This document shows, piece by piece, positions 17,731-26,459 of a DNA stretch of 64,000 nt. This DNA is from Ohtaekwangia sp036568665. Lineage in GTDB: Bacteria; Bacteroidota; Bacteroidia; Cytophagales; Cyclobacteriaceae. The notes beneath the pieces are model-generated. The model saw nothing but the letters and a program-made list of their open reading frames with translations. It made no database searches and was not told the DNA's origin. Position 1 is the first letter of the stretch, and each line of letters starts with the position of its first letter. The translations under genes were made by a program, and so were the position numbers. The stretch lies in contig NZ_DATCSD010000428.1 of the NCBI RefSeq assembly GCF_036568665.1, positions 1 to 64,000 on the forward strand, read 5' to 3'.

Positions 17731-20205
17731 TTATCCTCCCAGGTTTTCCAGTCCTTCTACTTCATTGGCCGTGCTGTCGCTCGGTTGACTGGCGCGGAGC
17801 ATTTTCATTTTGCGTTTATAGAGTTTCTCCATGAACGACTCTTTCAAGGTAGAAAGTGTATCGGCTTGTCGTATGGAATCTTGTTGAGCAACCATCACTT
17901 TCAGTTCAGCCAGGAGTTCGTCATCCAGTTCGTACAGATCGCAGCTCAGACGTTGTTGTAAATCGTAGGGCAGGCGCGAAAACGTAGCATCCGATATACT
18001 CTTAAAATGCGGATCATTGTTTACCTGCTTCATAAAGTAGCCATACATCGGTAACGCTGTGTTGGAACCCTGACCAAGTTCTGTATTTCTGAAATGTATC
18101 CGCGGATCATCAGCACCGGCCCATGTACCCACCACAAGGTTTGGTGTCATGGCGAGGAACCAGCCGTCAGCATTGGCTTGGGTTGTTCCTGTTTTACCGG
18201 CAACGTCGTTATATACTCCATACTTCCAGCGCAGGCGCGAAGCTGTACCTTCGTGTACAACGGTCTGTAACATCTGTCGTACCAGTAATGCAGTCTCTTT
18301 GGATATAGCCCGTACGCCTTTATTAGCAGGTTTGAAATCCTGGTATACTTTTCCGTTCAAATCTTTTATAGCGATGATGTGATAGGGAAGTACCGTAACA
18401 CCTTCGTTCGCGATGCACGAATAGGCCGTAGTCATTTCAGTAAGTGATACCGAAGAAGAGCCCAGTGCTACCGAAGGTACATGTTTCATCTCACTGATAA
18501 CACCCATCTTTCTCGACAGTGCTATAGTACTATCAACACCGGCCATCTCGATCAACTTTACCGATACAGTATTTACCGAATACGCGAGCGCTCCTCGCAT
18601 AGAATATTTTACCTGGTAATCGTTTTGTGTATTTCGCGGAGTCCACTTGTCGCCCTCCTCATCAATATAGGTCTTGCGTTCAGCAGATATAAAATCGCAA
18701 GGCTCAAATCCTTTTTCAATGGCCATGGAATATACTATCGGTTTGAAAGTAGAACCCACCTGTCGCTTGGTAGAAGTCTTCACATGATCGTATTGAAAGA
18801 AGTCGTGATCGATACCACCTACCCACGCTTTGATCATGCCGTTCTTCGGATCCATCGCCAGGAAACCTGCATTTAAAAACTGAATGTGGTGCTTGATAGA
18901 ATCGATGGGACTCATCTTCATCACTTTTTCGCCTTCCCACGAGAACACACGCATCGGCACCGGCTTCTGCATTTCAACCAGTATCTCTTCTTCTGACATG
19001 CCTTGTTCTTTCATGTGTTGATAGCGCTGGCTGCGGTGTATCGCATCCTGTATAACTTCTTCATTCTTCTGCCACGGATTTTCTTTTCGCCAGTGATCGA
19101 AGAATTGTTTTTGTATTTCCGTCATCTGCTGTGCTACCGCTTTCTCGGCATATTGCTGTAAGCGAGAGTCGATCGTGGTATAGATCTTTAATCCATCCGT
19201 GTAAATATTATAGGGCGATCCATCCGGTTTTGTATTGTTCCTGCACCACGTCATCAACTCCGCTTTCACAAACTCGCGGAAATAAGGAGCGAGCCCTTCG
19301 TGAAAAGATATACTGCTATATTTCAGTCCGAGCGGTAATTTTTTGAGCGAGTCCAGTTTCTCCTTCGTCAGGTAATTATACTTGGCCATTTGGGCAAACA
19401 CTACATTTCTGCGTGTGAGCGATCGCTCGGGAAATAAACGTGGGTTATACGAGTTGGTAGCTTTCAGCATGCCCACCAATACGGCCGCCTGACTTACCGT
19501 AATATCTTTCGCTGAGCTGGAGAAGAAACGCTTGGAAGCCGCTTCTATACCAAAGGTCTGGTCTGCAAAGGGAATGGTATTGAGATATAGTGTAATGAGG
19601 TCTTTCTTGGAATATATACTTTCAAGACGTTGTGCTGTGATCAGCTCGCGCGATTTGTTGATGAGCATAGACAATATCCAGTAACGCTTTCGCGGATACA
19701 GGTTCTTGGCAAGTTGTTGTGTAATAGTACTCCCGCCACCGGCTGATTCTTCCTGTAGCAAAATGGATTTTACCAATACGCGCCCGAGACTTTCAAAGTC
19801 AACACCACTGTGTTCATAGAAGCGAACGTCTTCAGTAGCGATCAGTGCATCCATCACGACCGGAGAGATCTCCTCGAATTTTATCTCCGTGCGATCCTGT
19901 ATATAGTAACGTCCCAGCAATACACTGTCGGCACTATATACTTCAGAGGCCACCTGGTTTTGAATACTGCGCAGTGAGCGGTAACTGGGAATCTCGATCC
20001 ATACTACGAGCAGCAAAAACAGGGGAGGCCCCAGCACAATAGAGCCGATAATCGTCCAGCGTTTTGCTTTGGGGTGAGTCCGGTAATATTCGCGTACCTG
20101 CTCGTAGCGGGGCTTGATATACCGGATAACCGGCTCGGCCCGTTGCAACAACGTGATATAGATCTGGTGTACTTTACTTCTTAGATTCTTAAAAAATTCT
20201 TGCAT
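17731..20205 (-). CDS. penicillin-binding protein 1A, bifunctional
   Basis: This class A PBP polymerises lipid II into glycan strands and cross-links the peptides. It has 824 aa: a cytoplasmic N-terminus with one transmembrane helix (about residues 48-70), a GT51 transglycosylase domain with TEDVRFYEHSGVDFESLGR (catalytic Glu) and GGGSTITQQLAKNLYPRKR, and a transpeptidase domain with the SxxK serine in VGSTFKP, an SVN motif in AYSVNTVSVKLIE, and KTGT in GKTGTTQANADGWF. A charged C-terminal tail of about 70 residues follows. All catalytic motifs are intact. It is a single gene with no obvious operon partner. Confidence 0.93.
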   Translation of the reverse strand: MQEFFKNLRSKVHQIYITLLQRAEPVIRYIKPRYEQVREYYRTHPKAKRWTIIGSIVLGPPLFLLLVVWIEIPSYRSLRSIQNQVASEVYSADSVLLGRYYIQDRTEIKFEEISPVVMDALIATEDVRFYEHSGVDFESLGRVLVKSILLQEESAGGGSTITQQLAKNLYPRKRYWILSMLINKSRELITAQRLESIYSKKDLITLYLNTIPFADQTFGIEAASKRFFSSSAKDITVSQAAVLVGMLKATNSYNPRLFPERSLTRRNVVFAQMAKYNYLTKEKLDSLKKLPLGLKYSSISFHEGLAPYFREFVKAELMTWCRNNTKPDGSPYNIYTDGLKIYTTIDSRLQQYAEKAVAQQMTEIQKQFFDHWRKENPWQKNEEVIQDAIHRSQRYQHMKEQGMSEEEILVEMQKPVPMRVFSWEGEKVMKMSPIDSIKHHIQFLNAGFLAMDPKNGMIKAWVGGIDHDFFQYDHVKTSTKRQVGSTFKPIVYSMAIEKGFEPCDFISAERKTYIDEEGDKWTPRNTQNDYQVKYSMRGALAYSVNTVSVKLIEMAGVDSTIALSRKMGVISEMKHVPSVALGSSSVSLTEMTTAYSCIANEGVTVLPYHIIAIKDLNGKVYQDFKPANKGVRAISKETALLVRQMLQTVVHEGTASRLRWKYGVYNDVAGKTGTTQANADGWFLAMTPNLVVGTWAGADDPRIHFRNTELGQGSNTALPMYGYFMKQVNNDPHFKSISDATFSRLPYDLQQRLSCDLYELDDELLAELKVMVAQQDSIRQADTLSTLKESFMEKLYKRKMKMLRASQPSDSTANEVEGLENLGG

Positions 20206-20660
20206 AGCTGTTCACGTCACAAAACGAAAAGAGGTAAGATAATTACCCGCACAGTATATAACAATCAGGATAAAGCGTTGGTAACGGTTATTTATCGTTT
20301 GATGTTAAAAGGGGAGAGTTTAACAAACATAAAAGCCTTCAAATCTCTCAATTTAAAGGCTTGCCTATTGTTGCTTTCTACCGGACGCGGCAAAATTCTG
20401 AACCATTTTTACGAGGATTTTAGGGGTGCTCAAGGGGTGAGGGTTACTTTTCTGCAAGGTAAGTTTATTTTTTGAAGAAACGGATACCGGGTGGTATTCT
20501 GCCCGAAAAGCAATTTGTCTTGCTTACCCGACACCTATTTCTCATTCAAGGCTACCGCTTACCTGGCGATAGCGCCCTGTTGATCATTATGGTTATACCC
20601 GCATAACTTTCGCGGCTTAGTTTTGTTTTTTATACGGCAGAAATTTTACCCGTTTTCAAA
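20206..20660. other. 455-bp intergenic region
   Basis: This lies between the divergent pbp1A and response-regulator genes. An inverted repeat AAGCCTT/AAGGCTT surrounds 20333-20362, and a G-rich stretch (GGGGTGCTCAAGGGGTGAGGG) lies near 20422-20443. A candidate -7 element for the downstream gene is listed separately. No gene was recognised. Confidence 0.5.
20618..20625 (+). promoter_or_regulatory. candidate Bacteroidota -7 element
   Basis: TAGTTTTG matches the TAnnTTTG -7 consensus of Bacteroidota housekeeping promoters and lies 35 bp before the receiver-protein ATG. No convincing TTTG -33 element was found at the expected spacing, so this is tentative. Confidence 0.35.
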
Positions 20661-21053
20661 ATGAATACAATACTCCTGGTAGATGATAGCGATACCTGTA
20701 TCTTTCTGCACAGGAAGATCATTAAACTCGCGTCACCTTCTGCGGTGGTTCATACCGCCGGCAATGGAGAAGAAGCGTTGCAATTCCTGGAACAGCATCA
20801 GCACGACCTTCCGCAGATCATTTTTCTGGATCTCAACATGCCGGTCATGAATGGTTTCAAATTTATAGAGGCACTGCAGAGCCGTTCGTTCCCCGGAAAA
20901 GAAAATATCACCATCATCGTTGTATCATCTTCTGAAGACTCGGAAGATATTCGCCAGAGCCGGCAGCTGGGTATACAGCACTACATGGTAAAGCCGCTCA
21001 CCGTAGCCAAACTCAAAGCCATGGCACCGGCCATTCATTTACCGTTAGGATAA
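20661..21053 (+). CDS. single-domain response regulator (CheY-like)
   Basis: This 130-aa protein is a receiver domain only. It has the acidic pair in LLVDDSDTC, the phospho-acceptor Asp in IIFLDLNMPVMNG, the Ser switch residue in IIVVSSSEDSED, and the conserved Lys in YMVKPLT. It has no output domain, so it must act by protein contact or as a phosphate relay. No kinase is encoded next to it. A strong bidirectional terminator follows 23 bp after the stop. Confidence 0.92.
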   Translation: MNTILLVDDSDTCIFLHRKIIKLASPSAVVHTAGNGEEALQFLEQHQHDLPQIIFLDLNMPVMNGFKFIEALQSRSFPGKENITIIVVSSSEDSEDIRQSRQLGIQHYMVKPLTVAKLKAMAPAIHLPLG

Positions 21054-21076
21054 GAACATTGACTTTCAATAAATAC

Positions 21077-21115
21077 AAAAAGTGCCCCCGGAATTTCCGG
21101 CGGCACTTTTGTTTT
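21077..21115. terminator. bidirectional rho-independent terminator
   Basis: AAAAGTGCC..CCGGAA pairs with TTCCGG..GGCACTTTT with a very short loop, giving A and T runs on opposite sides. It sits between the convergent receiver gene and the TIG/dioxygenase gene and can serve both. Confidence 0.85.
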
Positions 21116-21135
21116 ATAGTATATCTGTACGGTGT

Positions 21136-22347
21136 TTATGCACTTACCACGATAGTATGCGTGAGCACATAGCCATCCGCCACACTGCCGGTTACAGTAG
21201 CTACCTCGTTGTCGAGGGAGTCTGTAAACACACTGTCGCTCGCGTTATAAGTATAGCCCGACATACCTTTGGTATATCCGTTGGCAGTAGAAGCATTTAC
21301 AAGAACCACGGCACTATCGCTACCTTCCGGGAAGGCAATTTGTGTTACTAACAAAGAAGTTCCTGCCGAGTTATACACGTGCACGTGAATGTGCGTGGCG
21401 CGGCTTTGGTACCATCCGGGAAATATAGAGGTAAATGATACTTTACCATCGCTGTTGGTAGTCTGGCGGCCACGCAGGAAGTGCACAGATGTATAGTCTA
21501 CCGTCTGCATGGAAGTGCCACCATATTCTGAATAATAACCATCCTTATCGCAGTGCCATATATCAACCAGTGCACCCTCCAGTGCTGTGCAGCTGTTGTT
21601 TTTATTTTCGATGGTGATCACAATCGTGAAGGCAACACCGGTTCTGTCGCCACGGATATCTGTCTTAACAAGATCCGATGGACTCTTGGTAGGGAAAGGG
21701 CCAGCTGTTTCGGAGTCGGTAGCTGTACAGGAGGTAGATGCTGTACTAACGGTAAAGCTGGAAGAAGATGTTACCGTAACACCATTTACCGTTACGGAAA
21801 TAGTTCCGGAAGTAGCACCGCTCGGCACAGTTACCACCAGTTGTGTAGCAGTAGCTGATGTAACCGTTGCTGTTACGCCATTGATGGTTACTGTGTTTTC
21901 GGAAGCTGTTGTACTGAAGTTGGTTCCGGTAATAACGATCGATGAACCAACGGCACCGCTACTGGTAAAGCTGGTAATGCTTAGCGTAGTGCTGGTAGTG
22001 CCGGAAGTTGTTACCGTATAGTCGCTGGCAGATGTAGCCGTAAGGCCATTTACAGTAACAGTAATCTTGCCGGTAGTAGCACCTGACGGAACAGTAACCG
22101 TAAGTTGCGTGGCGCTCGCTGCAGTAACAGTAGCAGTGGTTCCGTTAAAGGTAACCGTGTTGTTTGTAGTAACGGTGCTGAAGTTTGTTCCCGTAATAGT
22201 AACCGTAGTTCCCGTTGCACCGCTGGTTGGCGTGAAACTGGAAATGGTAGGTGTGAGAACACTCTCATCATCTTTACTGCACGAAACAATGAGTGGCACC
22301 ATCAGACCAGTCATTCCCAGGCTCTTCAAAAACTGCTTTCTTTCCAT
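21136..22347 (-). CDS. lipoprotein with two IPT/TIG domains and an intradiol dioxygenase domain
   Basis: This 403-aa protein starts MERKQFLKSLG..., with a lipobox at LIVSC; the RKxFLK part also resembles a weak Tat signal. Two Ig-like IPT/TIG repeats follow (roughly residues 33-110 and 115-195; each begins ITSFTP/S-SGA.G and has a VTITGTNFS-type strand). The C-terminal 190 residues are an intradiol ring-cleavage dioxygenase domain: ETAGPFP, VDIWHCDKDGYYSEY, FLRGRQTTNSDGKVSFTS and FPGWYQSRATHIHVHV. These supply the Tyr-Tyr-His-His set that binds Fe(III) in protocatechuate and catechol dioxygenases. A role in extracellular breakdown of an aromatic diol is an inference; the substrate is unknown. 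The frame is open 19 codons further upstream, but the ATG at 22347 begins the signal peptide. The tatA gene lies upstream on the same strand. Confidence 0.8.
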   Translation of the reverse strand: MERKQFLKSLGMTGLMVPLIVSCSKDDESVLTPTISSFTPTSGATGTTVTITGTNFSTVTTNNTVTFNGTTATVTAASATQLTVTVPSGATTGKITVTVNGLTATSASDYTVTTSGTTSTTLSITSFTSSGAVGSSIVITGTNFSTTASENTVTINGVTATVTSATATQLVVTVPSGATSGTISVTVNGVTVTSSSSFTVSTASTSCTATDSETAGPFPTKSPSDLVKTDIRGDRTGVAFTIVITIENKNNSCTALEGALVDIWHCDKDGYYSEYGGTSMQTVDYTSVHFLRGRQTTNSDGKVSFTSIFPGWYQSRATHIHVHVYNSAGTSLLVTQIAFPEGSDSAVVLVNASTANGYTKGMSGYTYNASDSVFTDSLDNEVATVTGSVADGYVLTHTIVVSA

Positions 22348-22600
22348 AAGTATATAATTAGGGTAAATAATGTGCGGGTATATTTTGTGTGTGAATGTTG
22401 TCAAAGGAACGAAAGGTAAATTGCTTTATGCGGGTTGTTATTACATTTGAGGCGAAGCAAGGGATTTTCAAGGAGTATCAATCGATGAAGTAAAATATAT
22501 AGTCTCCTGCAGGTATTGAATATACATGCGAAGCGGAGTTTGCGGATTTACGGTGAATGAAATATAGGCTGTATGCTCAGTATATACACGTAGACTAATG

Positions 22601-22642
22601 TATGTATATATTTAATTGTAATATGTATATATTTAATTGTAA
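22601..22642. repeat. perfect 21-bp tandem duplication
   Basis: Two identical, adjacent 21-bp units (22601-22621 and 22622-22642) have the form TATGTATATA followed by TTTAATTGTAA. They are very AT-rich and lie in the spacer behind tatA. Confidence 0.85.
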
Positions 22643-22695
22643 TTGGCAGATGAATTAAGACAACAGGTATATAAATACGATATAGGTATAAATAA

Positions 22696-22733
22696 AAAAG
22701 TGCCGCATGAATTTGCTTCATACGGCACTTTAA
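22696..22733 (-). terminator. rho-independent terminator of tatA
   Basis: On the - strand AAAGTGCCG plus TATGAA pairs with TTCATG plus CGGCACTTT, followed by a T run. It is placed about 15 bp after the tatA stop. Confidence 0.85.
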
Positions 22734-22749
22734 ATTTCTCTGGTGATGA

Positions 22750-22962
22750 CTATGGATTCAGATCTTTTGTAACATCTGATTTAACATCGTCCATTTGTTT
22801 CTTCACATCATCCATCGCGCCTTTAAATTCGCGAACACCTTTGCCAAGTCCTTTCATAAACTCGGGAATTTTGTTCGCGCCAAAAAATACAAGCATAAAC
22901 AGCCCGATCAGTAAGATTTCCTGGAAACCAACACCACTCAAAAACAAAAGAATTGTATACAT
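22750..22962 (-). CDS. tatA: twin-arginine translocase subunit TatA/E
   Basis: TatA forms the pore for export of folded proteins. The 70-aa product has the canonical layout: one N-terminal transmembrane helix, then the FGANKIPEFMKGLGKGVREFK stretch (the hinge FG and the amphipathic helix), then a charged tail rich in Asp and Lys. No tatC is in the window, so the receptor complex is encoded elsewhere. It lies upstream of, and on the same strand as, the dioxygenase lipoprotein, but a terminator separates them. Confidence 0.93.
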   Translation of the reverse strand: MYTILLFLSGVGFQEILLIGLFMLVFFGANKIPEFMKGLGKGVREFKGAMDDVKKQMDDVKSDVTKDLNP

Positions 22963-23643
22963 GATTTTAGTAGTTAAATTTTGTGCGTTTGTAAACTAAT
23001 CAACGCAGACGCTAAGGTAGTTATTACCCCGTGCCTGCAAAACAATTCGAAAGAATATGTGAACCGCTCTTCATAAAAAAAGAGGGAAACATCCTCTTTT
23101 TGAAGGGCAAGCTTTTTTTAAGGTAAGCACCGCAATGAAAGAGCTGTTGACTTTGAACCTCAAGCTGCCAGATTGAAGACAGCTGCTTCCTGTATAGGGA
23201 ATGATGCATGATATATATCCAATTTACTGAACAATATATAATACTCATGAAGGGATAATAACTCTTCCAGCATGTTTCAACTGGACCTCATCCAATCTTT
23301 GGCCTGGTGAGAGTGTGTGTGGATGGGATGCAGACCAGGTGGAACATGCGAGGCCCCGCGGCCCGGGAGCGGGCTATGGAATACGCTAAAAGTTAGGTAA
23401 ATGGAGATTGCGAGTAAAGAAATGCATTCATTGGCTCGAACGGGATTTATAAATTTCCCGGGGCAACATTAGCTCGCAGCTCTTCAATATTGTTCGACCA
23501 ATGTACGGATGTGAACAACGCCTGCTGATAAAATCTTCTTAAACGCGCGCTATAGCTGCTTTTACACACTGGCATGAATATTATTCCTACAATTAGGAAT
23601 TAATTATAAACATCTACAGCCCTATACTACGAACGTATTGCTC
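22963..23643. other. 681-bp intergenic region with hairpins and a GC-rich patch
   Basis: This is the longest gap in the window. It contains a terminator-like hairpin at 23074-23102 (AAAAGAGG/CCTCTTTTT), a GC-rich structured patch at about 23300-23460 and the perfect dyad at 23583-23600. Short ORFs present have no recognisable features. A structured RNA is possible but not proven. Confidence 0.5.
23583..23600. promoter_or_regulatory. perfect dyad upstream of the first permease gene
   Basis: ATTCCTA and TAGGAAT form a perfect inverted repeat with a 4-nt spacer, 43 bp before the permease ATG. A closely related dyad lies before the PadR gene at 49572-49595, which makes this a candidate PadR-type operator. 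Confidence 0.5.
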
Positions 23644-26322
23644 ATGAAAAAACAACCCGTGTCGCCTCCGGTATATATACTTCGGTTTTTTCGATGGTTC
23701 TGTAATCCGAATATAGTAAGGTATATAGAAGGCGATCTGCTGGAACTATACCACGAGCGATTGCAACGAGTAGGGAAGAGACGTGCAGACTTGCTTATCG
23801 CTATAGATGTTTTGTTACTGTTCAGGCCCGGCATTATTCGCAAGGCCGGCAATGTTCAATGGATAAACAATCACGCTATGTTTAAAAATTACCTGAAGGT
23901 TGGATTCCGGAATATACTGAAGTATAAAGTGTTCTCCGGTATAAATGTATTTGGACTGGCTATAGCTATGTCGGTGTGTATGCTCATCATTTTGATGCTG
24001 GCCGATCAAAAACGATACGATGCCTTTCACGAAAAGAAAGATCGTATATACCGTATACTTTCAACCTACAGTACAGCCCGGCAACCTTATGCTACATCGC
24101 CCTATCCACTGGCGGCAACATTAAAGGCCGACTATCCGGTAATGGAAGACGCTGTTAATCTTACACCCGGTGTTGGTGGTGATGGCAGTTATCAACAGCG
24201 TCTGGCAGATATGCGCGGCTATTTTACTGATCCGTCTTTCTTTCGTGTTTTTAGTTTTGAATTGCTCAAAGGCGATAAAGTTACTGCGTTGAAGGAACCC
24301 AATTCGATGGTAATAACAACCGATATAGCAGAGAAACTCTTTGGTAATGAAGAACCACTTGGTAAAACCATTGAGTTTGCTGACCGGCAATTACCTTTTC
24401 CGCAGCGTATTGGTGATGCAGGCAGTGCAGCCGATCCGTGGGGAAGTTTTACCATTACCGGTGTGATCGATGCACACCGCTATAAATCACATTTGCAATT
24501 TGATGTACTCGTGTCGGCATCCTCACGGCTGGCGCTATATGCAGAGAAAAAACTGGAAGATCGTTCAGATAACTGGCAATCGTATTACCAGACCTATACC
24601 TTTGCCTTGCTGCGGGAAGGTAAAAATACCAGCGATCTGACAACAGCGTTGAGCGACCTGGTAAAACGGAAATATACCACCTTCACTTCCGAAGAGACAA
24701 AAGACTTCAGGTTGCTCGCACAAAATCTTGCCGATGTACAACTGGATCTGAAAGGTAACGATACAAACAATCGCATGCCACGCATCGGGTATTACTTCCT
24801 CTCCGTGCTGGCTATAGTAATTATGTTCTCAGCATGTTTAAACTATACCAATCTTTCCATAGCCCGGGCGTTAACACGGGCTCGCGAAATTGGTGTGCGC
24901 AAAGTTACCGGGGCATCGCGCAGATCGCTTGTGCTGCAGTTTCTCAGCGAATCGGTTCTTACCGCTATGTTTGCTCTGGCCATGGCGTTGGTGTTGCTGG
25001 TGGCGATTAAACCAGCCTTTAAAAGTTTATGGGTCAATAAGTATCTCGAATTTGAATTACCATCTTCCTTTAGTGTATATGCTGTATTTACAGGCTTTGC
25101 ATTGCTGATCGGTATTATATCCGGAGTATACCCGGCTTTTAGATTATCATCTTTCCAACCCGTGCGCGTATTGAAGAAACTGGATGTGAGCGGCACAGGT
25201 AAATTAGGCATGCGCAAAGTATTAAGTGTTACGCAATTTGTTATATCGCTTTTCTTTATCACTACCGCCATATTGATCTTTAACCAGTTTAATCATTTTC
25301 TGAAGTTCGATTATGGCTTCGATACAAAAGGTATAGTAAATATACCCTTGCAAGGTATAGATCACGAAAAGCTTTCGCATGCATTTGGTAACGTGCCGGG
25401 AGTGGCAACCATATCTGCCTGCGATATTATTCCGGCTGCAGGGCAAAGCAACGGCATTCAGTTTAAACGGGCCGGAAGCACACAAGAGTATATGCGTGGC
25501 GGAGTATTGCGGGCTGATGAAAACTTCATTGGCAATCTCGGCCTCCATATCCTGGCAGGAAAAAATATACCTTCTGTTGCATCCGATCGCTTTGTGGTAG
25601 TAAACGAACAGATGGTGCGAACACTGGGCTATAAATTTCCTTCACAAATTATAGGGGAGACGTTCGAAACCAATTGGGACGATGGTATACTGGAAGTAGT
25701 GGGCGTAGTAGAAGACTTTCGCTATAGATTGCTGATCAACGAAGATAAGATCGAGCCTATGTTCCTGCGCAATCAGCCCGGTCAGTTCGCACACCTCAAC
25801 GTGCGTATAGCTTCTGCCAACCCGGCAGCGGTTATAGCGAGCCTCGAAGAAGAATGGAAGAAGATAGACCCTGTACATCCATTCCGGTACGACTATTTTG
25901 ATGATCAGTTAACCAGCACGCATCAGGGAATATGGGACGCGGTCTCTATTATAGGTTTCATTGCTTTTCTCGCAATTGTTATAGCGTGCCTCGGCTTATT
26001 GGGTATGGCTATGTATACTGCCGAACGAAGAAAGAAAGAAGTGGGCATCCGGAAAGTATTGGGTGCAGAAGATCTACGTATAGCGATACTCTTATCGAAA
26101 GAATTTCTGAAAGTACTTTTTATCTCAATCTGTATTGGTGCGCCCCTTAGCTATATCATCAACAACTCATGGCTTCAGAAATTTCCTAACCGTGTCGACT
26201 TTGGTGTTGGCACTGTATTACTCGGAGTATCCGTACTGCTATTGCTTGGTCTGTTCACCATCAGCTCTCAAACCATACGTGCTTCGCGAAGCAATCCTGT
26301 AGAAGCACTGAAGGTAGAATAA
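23644..26322 (+). CDS. FtsX/MacB-type ABC transporter permease with N-terminal prefix domain
   Basis: This 892-aa membrane protein has an N-terminal cytoplasmic prefix of about 70 residues (LRFFRWFCNPNIVRYIEGD... to VLLLFRPGIIR) that is shared with the permease at 49949. Two MacB/FtsX units follow, each with a large extracytoplasmic MacB_PCD-like domain and FtsX helices. Typical FtsX stretches are ALTRAREIGVRKVTGASRRSLVLQF and ERRKKEVGIRKVLGAEDLRIA. No ATPase gene is nearby, so the energy-providing subunit is encoded elsewhere. Proteins of this group are thought to move lipids, peptides or antibiotics, or to signal; the substrate is unknown. The frame begins with TTG at 23638, but the ATG at 23644 is preferred. 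Confidence 0.85.
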   Translation: MKKQPVSPPVYILRFFRWFCNPNIVRYIEGDLLELYHERLQRVGKRRADLLIAIDVLLLFRPGIIRKAGNVQWINNHAMFKNYLKVGFRNILKYKVFSGINVFGLAIAMSVCMLIILMLADQKRYDAFHEKKDRIYRILSTYSTARQPYATSPYPLAATLKADYPVMEDAVNLTPGVGGDGSYQQRLADMRGYFTDPSFFRVFSFELLKGDKVTALKEPNSMVITTDIAEKLFGNEEPLGKTIEFADRQLPFPQRIGDAGSAADPWGSFTITGVIDAHRYKSHLQFDVLVSASSRLALYAEKKLEDRSDNWQSYYQTYTFALLREGKNTSDLTTALSDLVKRKYTTFTSEETKDFRLLAQNLADVQLDLKGNDTNNRMPRIGYYFLSVLAIVIMFSACLNYTNLSIARALTRAREIGVRKVTGASRRSLVLQFLSESVLTAMFALAMALVLLVAIKPAFKSLWVNKYLEFELPSSFSVYAVFTGFALLIGIISGVYPAFRLSSFQPVRVLKKLDVSGTGKLGMRKVLSVTQFVISLFFITTAILIFNQFNHFLKFDYGFDTKGIVNIPLQGIDHEKLSHAFGNVPGVATISACDIIPAAGQSNGIQFKRAGSTQEYMRGGVLRADENFIGNLGLHILAGKNIPSVASDRFVVVNEQMVRTLGYKFPSQIIGETFETNWDDGILEVVGVVEDFRYRLLINEDKIEPMFLRNQPGQFAHLNVRIASANPAAVIASLEEEWKKIDPVHPFRYDYFDDQLTSTHQGIWDAVSIIGFIAFLAIVIACLGLLGMAMYTAERRKKEVGIRKVLGAEDLRIAILLSKEFLKVLFISICIGAPLSYIINNSWLQKFPNRVDFGVGTVLLGVSVLLLLGLFTISSQTIRASRSNPVEALKVE

Positions 26323-26459
26323 CAGGGAACTTTGAATTTCCTGGAACATTGAACTTTAAACCTTGAACAGAAGCGTAAAGCTCAATATGTAAAGCAAAAG
26401 CAGATAGCTCCGAGCTTGCCAGGCATATATTTTTCTTCCATTCGGGAAAGTAATTTGCA

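Larger units (their letters stand above)
22348..22749. other. 402-bp intergenic region
   Basis: This AT-rich gap lies between the dioxygenase lipoprotein and tatA. It holds the 21-bp tandem duplication at 22601-22642 and the tatA terminator at 22696-22733. No gene was seen. Confidence 0.5.

Noticed and set aside
20200..20475. 91-codon + strand ORF upstream of the receiver gene
   Set aside because: It overlaps the pbp1A start, contains an inverted repeat and shows no protein features.
23024..23248. 74-codon - strand ORF in the spacer behind tatA
   Set aside because: It spans a terminator-like hairpin and lacks a convincing start or domain.
23425..23450. Possible tRNA T-arm (CGTTCGAGCC on the - strand)
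   Set aside because: The flanking bases do not form a T-stem and no anticodon or acceptor arm could be placed.
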